A stretch of DNA of 12,831 bases from Trueperaceae bacterium (GCA_007130445.1 SLSM01000306.1:1-12831), one strand, 5' to 3'. Shown: positions 5,179 to 12,552, counted from the first letter of the stretch. The notes: generated from the letters alone by a model not told the origin. Translations and numbers: made by a program.

Positions 5179-6753
5179 GTGAGCATGCTCGGTATGCCGT
5201 TGCGTGCGCTCGTCCCCCTCCTCGTCGCCTGGACGGTCCTGCTGGCGCCGACGCCCGCGCACGCGCAAGTGGAACCCTCTGCGCCGCTGCCGCTGGTGCG
5301 CATCCCGGGCGCCGTCGCGACCGCGACCGAGGGCGCGATCGTCCTGCGCGTCGGCACGCGCGAGATCGTCTACGTCGACGGCTTCGGCTGGTTGGACGAC
5401 ATCGACGCTCCACCCCCCGACCTGATCGACGGCGAGGTGTACGGCGCCCCCGAACTCCTGAGCGCGCTCGGACTCGACGTGCCGGTCGTGGAGGCCGTGC
5501 GCTTCGCGGGCGACGCCCAGGTCAGGATCGTGCTCGACGTACCCGCGCTCGATGCGCGCGCGCTCGCCGGTGTGGCGCGCGCGGGCAGCGTCGGCGCCGG
5601 CGACGTCCTGCGGCTGTCGCTCCCACCCCTCCTGGTGCCGTCGGGGCTCGGCGAGAGCTACGCCGGTCTCGAGGTGATGTTCAGCTCGCGCGCCGAGGGC
5701 ACCGACGTCGAGGTGAGCGGCGGCCCCTTCGCGTACGAGGTCTTCGCGCTCGCCACGCCGACGCGCGTCGTCCTCGACCTGACGCTCGAACGGCCGCGCC
5801 TCGGTCCGGACACGGTCGAGGTGCTCGCCGAGGGCATCACGTACCGACGCGTCCGCGCCGAGGGCTCCGGTGGCGCGACGTGGGTCCACGTGCTCGACAT
5901 CGCGCCCGGGGTCGGCGAGTGGCGCGTCGTGGGCATGCCCGGTGAGGCTCGCACGACCGATCGCTGGGCCTCCGGCGCGTTCGCCGCCATCAACGGCGGG
6001 TACTTCGACACCGGGACCCGCCAGGCGATCGGGATGCTCGTGGTGGACGGTGCGATGCTGTCGCTGCCGTCGCGCGGGCGAGCCGTCATCGCCTTCGGCG
6101 ACGGACCGCCGCTGATCGACCGGGTCCGCGCGACCTACAGCGTGTGGCTCGATGGCGTCGCGGTGGCCGTGCGGGGCGCCCCCTTCGTCGACGAGATCGG
6201 CGTCGTCGCCGGACCGGGCTGGGCCGGAAGCGGTCGCTACGGCGTGCTGGTGATCGACACGGAGAGCGACCTCGTGCTCGACAACCGGGTCGGCCCGGTC
6301 CGCGTCACGGCGTCGCAGCACGCGATCGTCTATCCGGCCGAGCTGAGGCCGCTGGCGCTGGCCGAGCGCGGCGCGCACGTGCGCTACGCGTGGCACATCG
6401 ATCCCTCGCCCTTCGGCGCGGCGCGCTACGCCGTGGAGGCCGGCCCGCTGCTGCTCAAGGACGGCCGCGACGTCCTCCGACCGGAGCTCGAACAGTTCGC
6501 CGTCGGGCAGAGGATCCTCGATGGCCTCACGCAGCAAGCCGCGATCGGGGTGCGTGCCGACGGCAGCGTGGTGCTCGTCGCCGCCGAGTCCATGGTGGCC
6601 GCCGACCTCGTACCGCTCCTGCTCGCACTGGGCGCCCGCGACGCACTCCGGCTCGACTCGGGTGGCAGCACCACGCTGTACGCCGATGGCCGCGTGTTCA
6701 ACCGTATCAGCGAGCGCGCGGTCGTGAACGCCATCGTCTTGCGCCTGCCGTGA
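5179..6753 (+). CDS. Secreted protein with C-terminal phosphodiester glycosidase (NAGPA-type) domain and AMIN-like N-terminal region
   Basis: From GTG 5179 the protein has 524 residues. A signal peptide (LRALVPLLVAWTVLLAPTPAHA) ends in an AHA cleavage site near residue 29. Two beta-rich stretches that end 'VRIVLDV' (about 115-121) and 'TRVVLDL' (about 195-201) resemble AMIN domains, which bind cell-wall glycans. The C-terminal half has the signatures of the NAGPA family (PF09992): AINGGYFD (about 271-277), AIGVRADGSVVLVAAES (about 455-471) and LDSGGSTTLY (about 492-501). The last departs from the common DGGGS form. Family members cleave sugar-phosphodiester bonds, so the target here is probably an envelope polysaccharide. 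AAGGG at 5167-5171 favours the GTG; ATG 5185 or 5194 would also keep the signal peptide. A longer start at 5125 has no supporting site. Confidence 0.85.
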   Translation: MSMLGMPLRALVPLLVAWTVLLAPTPAHAQVEPSAPLPLVRIPGAVATATEGAIVLRVGTREIVYVDGFGWLDDIDAPPPDLIDGEVYGAPELLSALGLDVPVVEAVRFAGDAQVRIVLDVPALDARALAGVARAGSVGAGDVLRLSLPPLLVPSGLGESYAGLEVMFSSRAEGTDVEVSGGPFAYEVFALATPTRVVLDLTLERPRLGPDTVEVLAEGITYRRVRAEGSGGATWVHVLDIAPGVGEWRVVGMPGEARTTDRWASGAFAAINGGYFDTGTRQAIGMLVVDGAMLSLPSRGRAVIAFGDGPPLIDRVRATYSVWLDGVAVAVRGAPFVDEIGVVAGPGWAGSGRYGVLVIDTESDLVLDNRVGPVRVTASQHAIVYPAELRPLALAERGAHVRYAWHIDPSPFGAARYAVEAGPLLLKDGRDVLRPELEQFAVGQRILDGLTQQAAIGVRADGSVVLVAAESMVAADLVPLLLALGARDALRLDSGGSTTLYADGRVFNRISERAVVNAIVLRLP

Positions 6754-6757
6754 ACCG

Positions 6758-6776
6758 CGGCGTCACGCCGTTCGTT
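6758..6776 (+). terminator. Probable terminator of the phosphodiester-glycosidase gene
   Basis: CGGCG-TCA-CGCCG starts 4 nt after the stop codon and is followed directly by TTCGTT. The stem is short, but its position and T-rich tail fit an intrinsic terminator. A separate promoter lies downstream at 6820-6825. Confidence 0.45.
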
Positions 6777-6819
6777 CCGGCCCGCACCGTGGGCAACGGT
6801 TCCAGGCCGTGCGCGTGGC

Positions 6820-6825
6820 TATGGT
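6820..6825 (+). promoter_or_regulatory. Putative -10 box of the three-gene membrane cassette (leaderless)
   Basis: TATGGT ends 6 nt before the ATG at 6832, and no Shine-Dalgarno is present. The geometry matches the other leaderless-type starts here. No -35 box stands out. Confidence 0.5.
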
Positions 6826-6831
6826 GATGGC

Positions 6832-8265
6832 ATGAGCGGAACCGCAGCCCAACGCTGGCGCATCGCGCGTCTCGTCGCCGTGATCGGCGTGGTCGCCCTG
6901 GTCGGCGCAGCGTCGGCGCAGGCCGGTGGCGCGAGCCGCAGCGCGAGTCTCGAGCTGGGGTTCGGCGGCGCCGTGGTCGCGGACGCCTGGAACCCGTTCC
7001 GGCTCGTGCTGCGTGACGTCGGGCCGGTGACGTTCGAGCTCGCGATCGACCGTGGGACGCTGCGCGACGGAGAGCGCTGGTCCGTGTACCGAGCCGAGCT
7101 GCCGGGCGGCAGCGGGCTCTCCGTGGTCGAGGACGAGGTGTTCGTCCCGGTGTGGCGCTCACTGAGCTGGACGGTTCGAAGCGGCGGCCTGACCATCGCG
7201 AGCGGCAGCGTCGCCCGGACGCAGGCCGATCGACGACCGCTCGACGTCATCGTGGGCGAACCCGGACCGGTCGTGCGCGGCGGCGTGATCGGCGGTCGCA
7301 GCGTCGACCTGGCGGCCGATCGACTGCCGCTGCGGTCCGCCGCCTACGACGGCGTCGGCCGCGTGATCGTGGCCACGCCGAGCGCGCGTCCACAGGCGCT
7401 GCTCGCCGCCGCCGTGGCGGGAGCGGAGGTCGTGCTGACCCCCGCGGCCGTGGCGAACGCCGAGCTGAGCGCGCTCGTCCCGGCGGGCGGCGAGCGTGTC
7501 GTCGGTGCCGGCCGCCTCGTCTCGCTCGACGCGTGGCGCCCCTCGCCCGACACGGCCGCGCGCGTGGATCAGGCGGCGCTGCTGAGCGCCTTCGCGGCGG
7601 CCGAGCGCATCGCCTTGCCGCGGCCGGCGCCCGTGCTGCCACTCCTGGTCGCCGCCGCCGGGTACGCGCTCGCGGTCCTGCTGGTGCTCCGCTTCGCCGG
7701 AGTGCCCGGCGTGACGGCGGCGCTGGTGTTGGCCCTCGGCGCCAGTCTGGCCGTCTGGGCGCCGCTGCGACCGGAGCGACCGACCCTCGACGCCAGCCGC
7801 GATCTCGTCATCGGCGCGGAGGGCATCGGTCAGCGCTGGAGAGTGCACGAGCGGGTCACGCTGCCGGCGCAGACGCTGGTGCTCGACGTCGCCGGCTGGC
7901 CCCTCAGCAACGTCGAGGCGCGCCTCGGCCCGGCCAGCGTGACCGTCGACCTGCCGCGCTGGCGCCACCTGACGGTGGTGGAGCGGCCCCGGACGGCCGC
8001 GCTGCCATTGCTGCAGCAGGCCGACGGCGCCTGGCGCAACCAGGGGGCCGTGCCGCTCACGGTCGTGGCCATCCGTGGCGGCGAGCATGTCGACGACGTG
8101 CCCGCCGACGCGCTCGTGATGCCCCCGTCGCGCGACCCTCGGCCGCTGCCGAGCATCGCGCTGGCGCTCCTCGAGCTCGTACCCGAGGGCGCGGCCGTCG
8201 CGAGCGACGGCGCGCAGTGGTTCGTCGCGCTGCCGAGCGCGGTCCTTGCGGAGGTTGCACCGTGA
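6832..8265 (+). CDS. Hypothetical exported membrane protein, first gene of a three-gene cassette
   Basis: I do not recognise a named family in these 477 residues. Residues 12-30 form a signal peptide or first helix (RLVAVIGVVALVGAASAQA). Residues 38-135 look like an all-beta domain (GFGGAVVADAWNPFRLVLRD..., then alternating hydrophobics). Residues 137-260 have alternating strands and Ala-rich helices (RVIVATPSARPQALLAAAVAGAEVVLTP), as in a Rossmann or amidotransferase-like fold. Two helices follow at about 267-287 and 291-311. The C-terminal part (320-477) is again beta-rich. Both soluble parts are probably on the outer face of the membrane. The stop overlaps the GTG of the next gene (GTGA, 8262-8265), which implies coupled translation and a joint complex. 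Expression probably starts from the -10 box at 6820-6825. Confidence 0.8.
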   Translation: MSGTAAQRWRIARLVAVIGVVALVGAASAQAGGASRSASLELGFGGAVVADAWNPFRLVLRDVGPVTFELAIDRGTLRDGERWSVYRAELPGGSGLSVVEDEVFVPVWRSLSWTVRSGGLTIASGSVARTQADRRPLDVIVGEPGPVVRGGVIGGRSVDLAADRLPLRSAAYDGVGRVIVATPSARPQALLAAAVAGAEVVLTPAAVANAELSALVPAGGERVVGAGRLVSLDAWRPSPDTAARVDQAALLSAFAAAERIALPRPAPVLPLLVAAAGYALAVLLVLRFAGVPGVTAALVLALGASLAVWAPLRPERPTLDASRDLVIGAEGIGQRWRVHERVTLPAQTLVLDVAGWPLSNVEARLGPASVTVDLPRWRHLTVVERPRTAALPLLQQADGAWRNQGAVPLTVVAIRGGEHVDDVPADALVMPPSRDPRPLPSIALALLELVPEGAAVASDGAQWFVALPSAVLAEVAP

Positions 8266-8885
8266 CCGACCTCGCTGCCCGCCTCGACGCCCGCTTCCGG
8301 GACAGCGACGCCGTCCAGGTCGCTACGCTCGTCATGGCCGCGTTGGTGGTCACGCTGGGGTTCGCGTGGCCCACGCCGGGGCAGGGAGCCAACGAATCGT
8401 GGTACCCGTTCGCGCAGGCGCGCTCGGTGATCCTCGCCCTGCTGGCGTTGGGCTACGGTGCGAGCGCCGCGGTCGAGCCGCCGCGCCGCGCCGTGGTCAC
8501 GGGCATCATGGTGCTGGTCGTCGCCCTGGTCGCGATCCCCTTCGACGTCGCCGCGTACGCGGCGAGCTACCCGGCCACACCGCTGTGGTGGAGCCTGGTC
8601 AGCATCCCGCTCGCCGCGACCGGCTACCTCGTCGCCGGCGTCGCCCTGGGTCGCTTGGCGCGTGCGCTCCGGCTCGGGGTGATGCTCCCGATCCTGGTGC
8701 CGGCGACCCTCGCCGGGCTCCTGTTCGCCGATCTGCAACTCGGCTGGACGGTGTTCAACCCACTGACGTCGGCGCTGAACGTGTCGCCGTGGTTCCTCGT
8801 GTCCATGAGCACCCTGTCGCTCGTGGGCGTCGTCGCGGCCGTGATCGCATGGCGCGGCTCGGTACCGTTGGAGGTGCGCCCATGA
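8262..8885 (+). CDS. Hypothetical six-helix integral membrane protein, second gene of the cassette
   Basis: The protein has 207 residues from GTG 8262, set by GGAGG at 8250-8254 with a 7-nt spacer and by overlap with the preceding stop. Six hydrophobic segments lie at about 18-36, 52-70, 77-100, 108-130, 138-158 and 176-196. The first 17 residues are charged (ARLDARFRDSD) and probably cytoplasmic. A Pro/Trp-rich loop (WPTPGQGANESWYPF, 36-50) joins helices 1 and 2. No transporter, enzyme or rhomboid motif is visible, so the call stops at membrane protein. It overlaps both neighbours by 4 bp and is the central member of the cassette. It could be a permease-like or scaffold subunit, but this is conjecture. 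Confidence 0.8.
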   Translation: MTDLAARLDARFRDSDAVQVATLVMAALVVTLGFAWPTPGQGANESWYPFAQARSVILALLALGYGASAAVEPPRRAVVTGIMVLVVALVAIPFDVAAYAASYPATPLWWSLVSIPLAATGYLVAGVALGRLARALRLGVMLPILVPATLAGLLFADLQLGWTVFNPLTSALNVSPWFLVSMSTLSLVGVVAAVIAWRGSVPLEVRP

Positions 8886-10267
8886 GCGACGTGTCCTGGC
8901 GTCCCGATCTGCACGAGCGCCTGGCGCGCCGCGACGACCGGCGTGTCCGCGCGCTGCGCGCCGCGGCCGCCGCCGCCGCCGTCGCATTCGCCGGCTGGAT
9001 CGTCGACCTGGCGTCCCTCTGGCACGTCGTCGCCGTCGTCGGGGCGGCGGCGGGCGCGGCGGCGTGGCCATCGAGGCGAGGCCTGAGCGACGCCTTCCGG
9101 ACCATCGCGGAGCAGGCCGGTCTCGCCTACCAGACCCACGTCGAGCACGTCGGGCGCGACGATCCCCACGGCCTGTTGAGCGCCGCGGAGATCCAGGCGC
9201 GCCTGTCCATCAGGGGCGTGGTGCCGCCGCCTCGCGGAGCGTGGTGGCTGCCGCTCGCCGCCGTCGCGACGGCGCTGGTCGTCCTGACCGCACTCGTCGG
9301 CGGCCCGGGCACGTGGTTCCGTGGCGACGCCGGCCCCGGCGTCGGCGGTCCGGGCACACCCGCGAGTCCGCCGCCGATCGTGCGCGACGAGGCCGCCACG
9401 GCGACCGACGACGACGCCACCGACGCGGCCGAGGCGCCAGAGCCGACCGCACCGGGAGCGCCTGCCACGACGCCGGATCGCGGGTCCGGGCCCGGCTCCG
9501 ACGACGCCGGCGACGGCGACGGAGGGGGCGCGTTGGAGCGCGAGGAGCTCGATCGGTTCCTCGAGGCCTTGCGCGAGCGACCGAGTGTCGCGGACGCCGC
9601 CGAGGCGCGCCGCGACGCGGAGCGCGACGGCGTGCGCGACGACGCCGACGCCGATCTCGCGTCGGCCCAAGTGCGCGGCGACGTCGATGACACCTTCGAC
9701 GACGCGCAGCGCACGCCGGACCAGCGCAGCGACGATGCCGGCGACGCCGAGCGCTCGGTCGAGGTACCGGCCGGCGGCGGGGCGGGCGACGACGACGGCG
9801 TCGAGGCCGGTGAGGCCGACGATCTCGAGGGCGCCGAGGCCGGTACCAGCGAGTCCCTGGGCCCCGACGAGGGCGAGGACGGCAGCGCGCCCGACGGCGA
9901 GCAGCCGGACGAGACGCCGACGGGTGTCGGCGAGGCCGCACCCGACGGCGCTCCCGAGGCCGGAGCCGGCTCCGAGGAGCCGTCGCTCGATGCCGGAACC
10001 GGCGACGAGGGCGGGATCGGCCCCGGTTCGCCAGCGGGCGTCGAAAGCGACGTCCCCGATCCCGCCGGCGACCTGGAGGCGCTCCCAGGCATCCTCGGCC
10101 CTGGGCCGGAGACGGTCGGTGGCCGCGTACGGCTGCCCGGCCGCGACAGCGACGTCGCTCCGACGGCCGTGAGCGCCGAGCGCTTCGAACGCGCCGTCGA
10201 GCAGGCCGTCACCGATGGCTCGGTGCCCGTGCCCTACCAGGAGATCATCCGCAACTACTTCCGCTGA
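8882..10267 (+). CDS. Hypothetical membrane protein with long acidic region, third gene of the cassette
   Basis: The protein has 461 residues from ATG 8882, with GGAGGTG at 8870-8876 and a 5-nt spacer. It overlaps the upstream stop as ATGA. A basic N-terminus (HERLARRDDRRVRALR) precedes a helical hairpin at about 26-44 and 46-62. A loop (63-119) and a third helix (about 121-140) follow. Residues 150-400 are strongly acidic and rich in Asp, Glu, Gly, Ala and Pro, and must be mostly disordered. One short helical-looking segment, EREELDRFLEALRERP (219-234), interrupts them. The C-terminus (about 410-461) looks folded again and ends PVPYQEIIRNYFR. Positive-inside topology puts the acidic part outside the membrane. 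I recall similar Tyr-x-x-x-Ile/Val-Arg-x-Tyr-Phe tails in proteins encoded with MoxR-type ATPases, but cannot confirm it here. The function is unknown. Confidence 0.8.
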   Translation: MSDVSWRPDLHERLARRDDRRVRALRAAAAAAAVAFAGWIVDLASLWHVVAVVGAAAGAAAWPSRRGLSDAFRTIAEQAGLAYQTHVEHVGRDDPHGLLSAAEIQARLSIRGVVPPPRGAWWLPLAAVATALVVLTALVGGPGTWFRGDAGPGVGGPGTPASPPPIVRDEAATATDDDATDAAEAPEPTAPGAPATTPDRGSGPGSDDAGDGDGGGALEREELDRFLEALRERPSVADAAEARRDAERDGVRDDADADLASAQVRGDVDDTFDDAQRTPDQRSDDAGDAERSVEVPAGGGAGDDDGVEAGEADDLEGAEAGTSESLGPDEGEDGSAPDGEQPDETPTGVGEAAPDGAPEAGAGSEEPSLDAGTGDEGGIGPGSPAGVESDVPDPAGDLEALPGILGPGPETVGGRVRLPGRDSDVAPTAVSAERFERAVEQAVTDGSVPVPYQEIIRNYFR

Positions 10268-10307
10268 TCGCGGTGGATCGCGTGTTCGTGCGCCGCTCGC
10301 CCGAGTC

Positions 10308-10922
10308 TCAAACGTCGTCGACGTCGCTGCGCGTCGTCACGACGGCGGCGCCGCGTGTGAGGTCGGCGAGCGCGGTCTCCCAACGCTCCGCGTCGGCCTG
10401 GAGCAGTTCGACGCTCAAGATCGCGCCCATGGCGTCGTAGCGGGCCTCGCACCGCTGCACCGCCCGGTCGTCGCCCGCCCGCCGCATGACCACGTCGACG
10501 GCGGCATACGGCAGGCGGACCAGCCAGCGCTCGCGCGCCTCGACGACGCGTTCGCCTGCAGCATCGAGGGCGCGAGCGGCGGCGCCCGCGTACGCGCGCG
10601 CCAGGCCGCCGACACCGAGCTTGGTGCCACCGAACACCCGCGACACGACGATGGCGACACGATCCAGATCGCGCTTCAGCACCACTTCGAGCACGGGACG
10701 ACCGGCGCTCCCAGCGGGTTCGCCGTCGTCCGACCAGCGCAGCTCGTCGCCCCGGCGAAGCGCCCACACGTGGTGCGAGGCGGCGGGCACGGCGGCGCGC
10801 CGCGCGCTCAGCAGCGCCTCGACGCCGGCGCCCGCCAGCAACGGCGCCGCGAGAGCGACGAACCTCGACGCCTTGACCACGTCCTCGTGCAGCGCGCGCG
10901 TGGCGAGCGTGCGGTATCCCAT
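10308..10922 (-). CDS. yigZ: YigZ/IMPACT family protein (UPF0029)
   Basis: The 204 residues match the usual length of bacterial YigZ. The N-terminal domain has all the family motifs: KASRF (17-21), ASHHVWA (48-54), SDDGEPAGSAG (64-74) and FGGTKLGVGGLARAY (97-111). The C-terminal part (about 130-195) fits the second alpha/beta domain (DUF1949 type). Eukaryotic IMPACT regulates the Gcn2 kinase. Bacterial YigZ proteins are widespread, and their molecular role is not well defined. The start is ATG 10922, with a TGG-TAGGCT extended -10 6 nt upstream and no Shine-Dalgarno, which fits a leaderless mRNA. It is convergent with the membrane cassette (40-bp gap with no strong terminator) and divergent from the cysS leader. 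The protein ends in an acidic SDVDDV tail. Confidence 0.93.
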   Translation of the reverse strand: MGYRTLATRALHEDVVKASRFVALAAPLLAGAGVEALLSARRAAVPAASHHVWALRRGDELRWSDDGEPAGSAGRPVLEVVLKRDLDRVAIVVSRVFGGTKLGVGGLARAYAGAAARALDAAGERVVEARERWLVRLPYAAVDVVMRRAGDDRAVQRCEARYDAMGAILSVELLQADAERWETALADLTRGAAVVTTRSDVDDV

Positions 10923-10928
10923 CGGGGC

Positions 10929-10937
10929 AGCCTACCA
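10929..10937 (-). promoter_or_regulatory. Putative extended -10 promoter of yigZ (leaderless)
   Basis: On the minus strand this reads TGG-TAGGCT and ends 6 nt before the ATG at 10922, so the predicted transcript begins at the start codon. The upstream side abuts the interrupted palindrome at 10936-10958. Confidence 0.5.
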
Positions 10938-10958
10938 GCGGCCCGCTCGCGGGCGCTG
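10936..10958. repeat. Interrupted palindrome between divergent yigZ and cysS-leader promoters
   Basis: Outer arms CAGCG (10936-10940) and CGCTG (10954-10958) enclose inner arms CCCGC (10942-10946) and GCGGG (10949-10953) around a central TC. One base (10941) breaks the symmetry. The 23-bp element lies between the two divergent -10 boxes and covers the -35 area of both. It could be an operator bound by a dimeric regulator. Self-complementarity is common at this GC content, so function is unproven. Confidence 0.45.
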
Positions 10959-10961
10959 CCG

Positions 10962-10970
10962 TGATACACT
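10962..10970 (+). promoter_or_regulatory. Putative extended -10 promoter of the cysS leader
   Basis: TGA-TACACT ends 7 nt before the ATG at 10978. This is the best match to an extended -10 in the window, and it shares the TACACT hexamer with the promoter at 423-428. Transcription would begin at or next to the small ORF start. Confidence 0.55.
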
Positions 10971-10977
10971 CCCGACC

Positions 10978-11028
10978 ATGCGCCGCCTCCGTCCAGGACG
11001 CCGATGTCGCGCTCGACGCCGCTCCTGA
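10978..11028 (+). CDS. Leaderless Arg-rich leader peptide ORF upstream of cysS (16 codons)
   Basis: The encoded peptide is MRRLRPGRRCRARRRS, half of it arginine and with one cysteine. Its ATG lies at the predicted 5' end of the cysS transcript, 7 nt after an extended -10, so it would be translated from a leaderless end. It stops 105 nt before cysS. A Cys codon within clusters of Arg codons in a cysteinyl-tRNA synthetase leader suggests a cysteine-sensing or stalling peptide. Arginine is frequent in frames of GC-rich DNA, so chance is a real alternative. Confidence 0.4.
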   Translation: MRRLRPGRRCRARRRS

Positions 11029-11075
11029 TCGCCGCCCGCCTCGTCGACGCGGCGCACGTGCTCGTCACCCCTTGA
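11004..11075 (+). CDS. Second small ORF in the cysS leader (23 codons)
   Basis: ATG 11004 opens a frame that begins MSRSTPLLIAARLVD and ends VLVTP. It overlaps the 16-codon ORF out of frame. AGGA at 10995-10998 with a 5-nt spacer is a fair Shine-Dalgarno. The peptide is mildly hydrophobic, of no known family, and ends 58 nt before cysS. It may be a leader peptide or chance. Confidence 0.25.
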   Translation: MSRSTPLLIAARLVDAAHVLVTP

Positions 11076-11087
11076 TCCCATCGCGCC

Positions 11088-11102
11088 ACGCGCTGAGCGC
11101 GT
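11088..11102 (+). promoter_or_regulatory. Hairpin in the cysS leader
   Basis: ACGCGC-TGA-GCGCGT is a perfect 6-bp stem ending 22 nt upstream of the GGAG ribosome-binding site at 11125-11128. No T-run follows. It could be part of a leader structure that responds to translation of the small ORFs. It does not resemble a T-box, and no T-box consensus was seen in the leader. Confidence 0.35.
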
Positions 11103-11133
11103 CGCCAGACGGCGGCGCACGACCGGAGCCAGC

Positions 11134-12552
11134 ATGCCGATGCACCTGTACGACTCACTGAAGCGCCGTCTCGAGCCCTTCGAACCGATCGTCCCCGGAC
11201 ACGTCGGCATCTACGTCTGCGGACCGACGGTGTACTCCGAACCACACCTCGGCCACGCTCGCGGCCCGGTGGTGTTCGACGTCCTGCGGCGTTGGTTGGA
11301 GCGCCAGGGCAACACGGTCCGTTACGTCTCCAACATCACCGACGTCGGCCACCTGACCGACGACGCCGACGACGGCGAGGACAAGCTCGCGCGGCGCGCC
11401 AAGCTCGAACGTCTCGAGCCGATGGAGGTCGCCGAGAAGTACTTCTGGGCCTACTTCGATGCCATGGAGCGCCTCGGCGTGCGACGACCGAGCATCGTGC
11501 CGCGCGCCACGGGCCACGTCACGGAGCAGATCGCGCTCACGCAGGAGCTCATCGCCCGGGGCCTGGCGTACGAGGCGGGCGGCAGCGTGTACTTCGACGT
11601 GTCCGCTTGGGGCGCCTACGGCGAGCTGTCGGGTCGTGACCCGGACGACCTGCTCGAGGGCACGCGCGTGGAGGTCAGGAGCGAGAAGCGCGACCCGCGC
11701 GACTTCGCGCTGTGGAAGCGCGCCGAACGGGAGCACATCATGCGCTGGCCGAGCCCGTGGGGCGAGGGCTTCCCGGGTTGGCACGTCGAGTGCTCCGTCA
11801 TGAGCACGAAGTACCTGGGTGACGAGTTCGACATCCACGGGGGCGGCCTCGATCTCGTCTTCCCGCACCACGAGTGCGAACTCGCCCAGGCGCGTGGTGC
11901 CGGCAAGCCGTTCGCACGCTACTGGCTGCACTGGAACATGCTGACGCTCGGCGGCGAGAAGATGTCGAAGTCGAAGGGGCACGTGGTCGACCTCGCGACG
12001 CTCTTCGAGCAGGTCGACCCGATGGTCGTCCGGTTCCACCTGCTCCGCTCGCACTACCGCTCGCTCTCGGACTTCGCCGAGGATGCCCTGCAGGCGTCGG
12101 CGGCCGGGCTGAAGCGCCTGCGCAGCGCCTACGCCTCGTGGCCCAGCCACGCCGGCTCCGGGGCGCCGGCGGAGGCCTGGACGTCGTCGCGCGAGCGCTT
12201 CGCCGCGGCGATGGACAACGACCTCAACACGCCCGAGGCCATCGCCGTGCTGTTCGACGTGGCGCGCGAGGCGAACAAGGCCCGCGATGCTGGCGACCTG
12301 GGCTGCGCCGCGGCCGCGCGCTCGCTGTTCGACGAGCTGCTGATCGGCGTCCTCGGCATCGACGTCGGCGGCGGGCGCGAGCACGACCACGCCCTGCTCG
12401 GTGAGGTCGTGCAGGTGCTGCTCGAGCAGCGCCAGTTGGCGCGCAAGCGGCGTGACTTCGCGGCTGCCGACGCGATCCGTGAGCGGCTGGCCGGCCTCGG
12501 CGTGGTGATCGAGGACACGCCCGACGGGGCGCGCTGGCGCCGGCAGGACTGA
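11134..12552 (+). CDS. cysS: Cysteinyl-tRNA synthetase
   Basis: This 472-residue class I synthetase charges tRNA-Cys in the cytoplasm and has full family length. The HIGH-type motif is HLGH (38-41) in PHLGHARGPVVFD. The KMSKS loop is intact at 276-280. The zinc ligands that select cysteine are C29 (YVCGPTVY), C220 (WHVECSVMS), H245 and E249 (HHECE). The C-terminal helical anticodon-binding domain includes the usual NTPEAIAVLF segment and ends with a variable tail. The start at ATG 11134 is supported by GGAG (11125-11128) with a 5-nt spacer. ATG 11140 (MHLYDSL) is also possible. A 156-nt leader with small ORFs and a hairpin precedes it. The gene is divergent from yigZ and followed by dprA. Confidence 0.97.
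   Translation: MPMHLYDSLKRRLEPFEPIVPGHVGIYVCGPTVYSEPHLGHARGPVVFDVLRRWLERQGNTVRYVSNITDVGHLTDDADDGEDKLARRAKLERLEPMEVAEKYFWAYFDAMERLGVRRPSIVPRATGHVTEQIALTQELIARGLAYEAGGSVYFDVSAWGAYGELSGRDPDDLLEGTRVEVRSEKRDPRDFALWKRAEREHIMRWPSPWGEGFPGWHVECSVMSTKYLGDEFDIHGGGLDLVFPHHECELAQARGAGKPFARYWLHWNMLTLGGEKMSKSKGHVVDLATLFEQVDPMVVRFHLLRSHYRSLSDFAEDALQASAAGLKRLRSAYASWPSHAGSGAPAEAWTSSRERFAAAMDNDLNTPEAIAVLFDVAREANKARDAGDLGCAAAARSLFDELLIGVLGIDVGGGREHDHALLGEVVQVLLEQRQLARKRRDFAAADAIRERLAGLGVVIEDTPDGARWRRQD

Noticed and set aside
5068..6537. A 489-codon minus-strand open frame opposite the phosphodiester-glycosidase gene
   Set aside because: It is antisense to a convincing gene, has shadow-frame composition and no recognisable motif.
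9600..10080. Possible frameshifted or non-coding low-complexity region
   Set aside because: The frame stays open and in phase to a folded-looking C-terminus. The strong start and overlap upstream support a real protein with a disordered region.
10268..10307. Terminator between the convergent cassette and yigZ
   Set aside because: Only a 4-bp CGCG repeat pair is found in the 40-bp gap, which is too weak to call.
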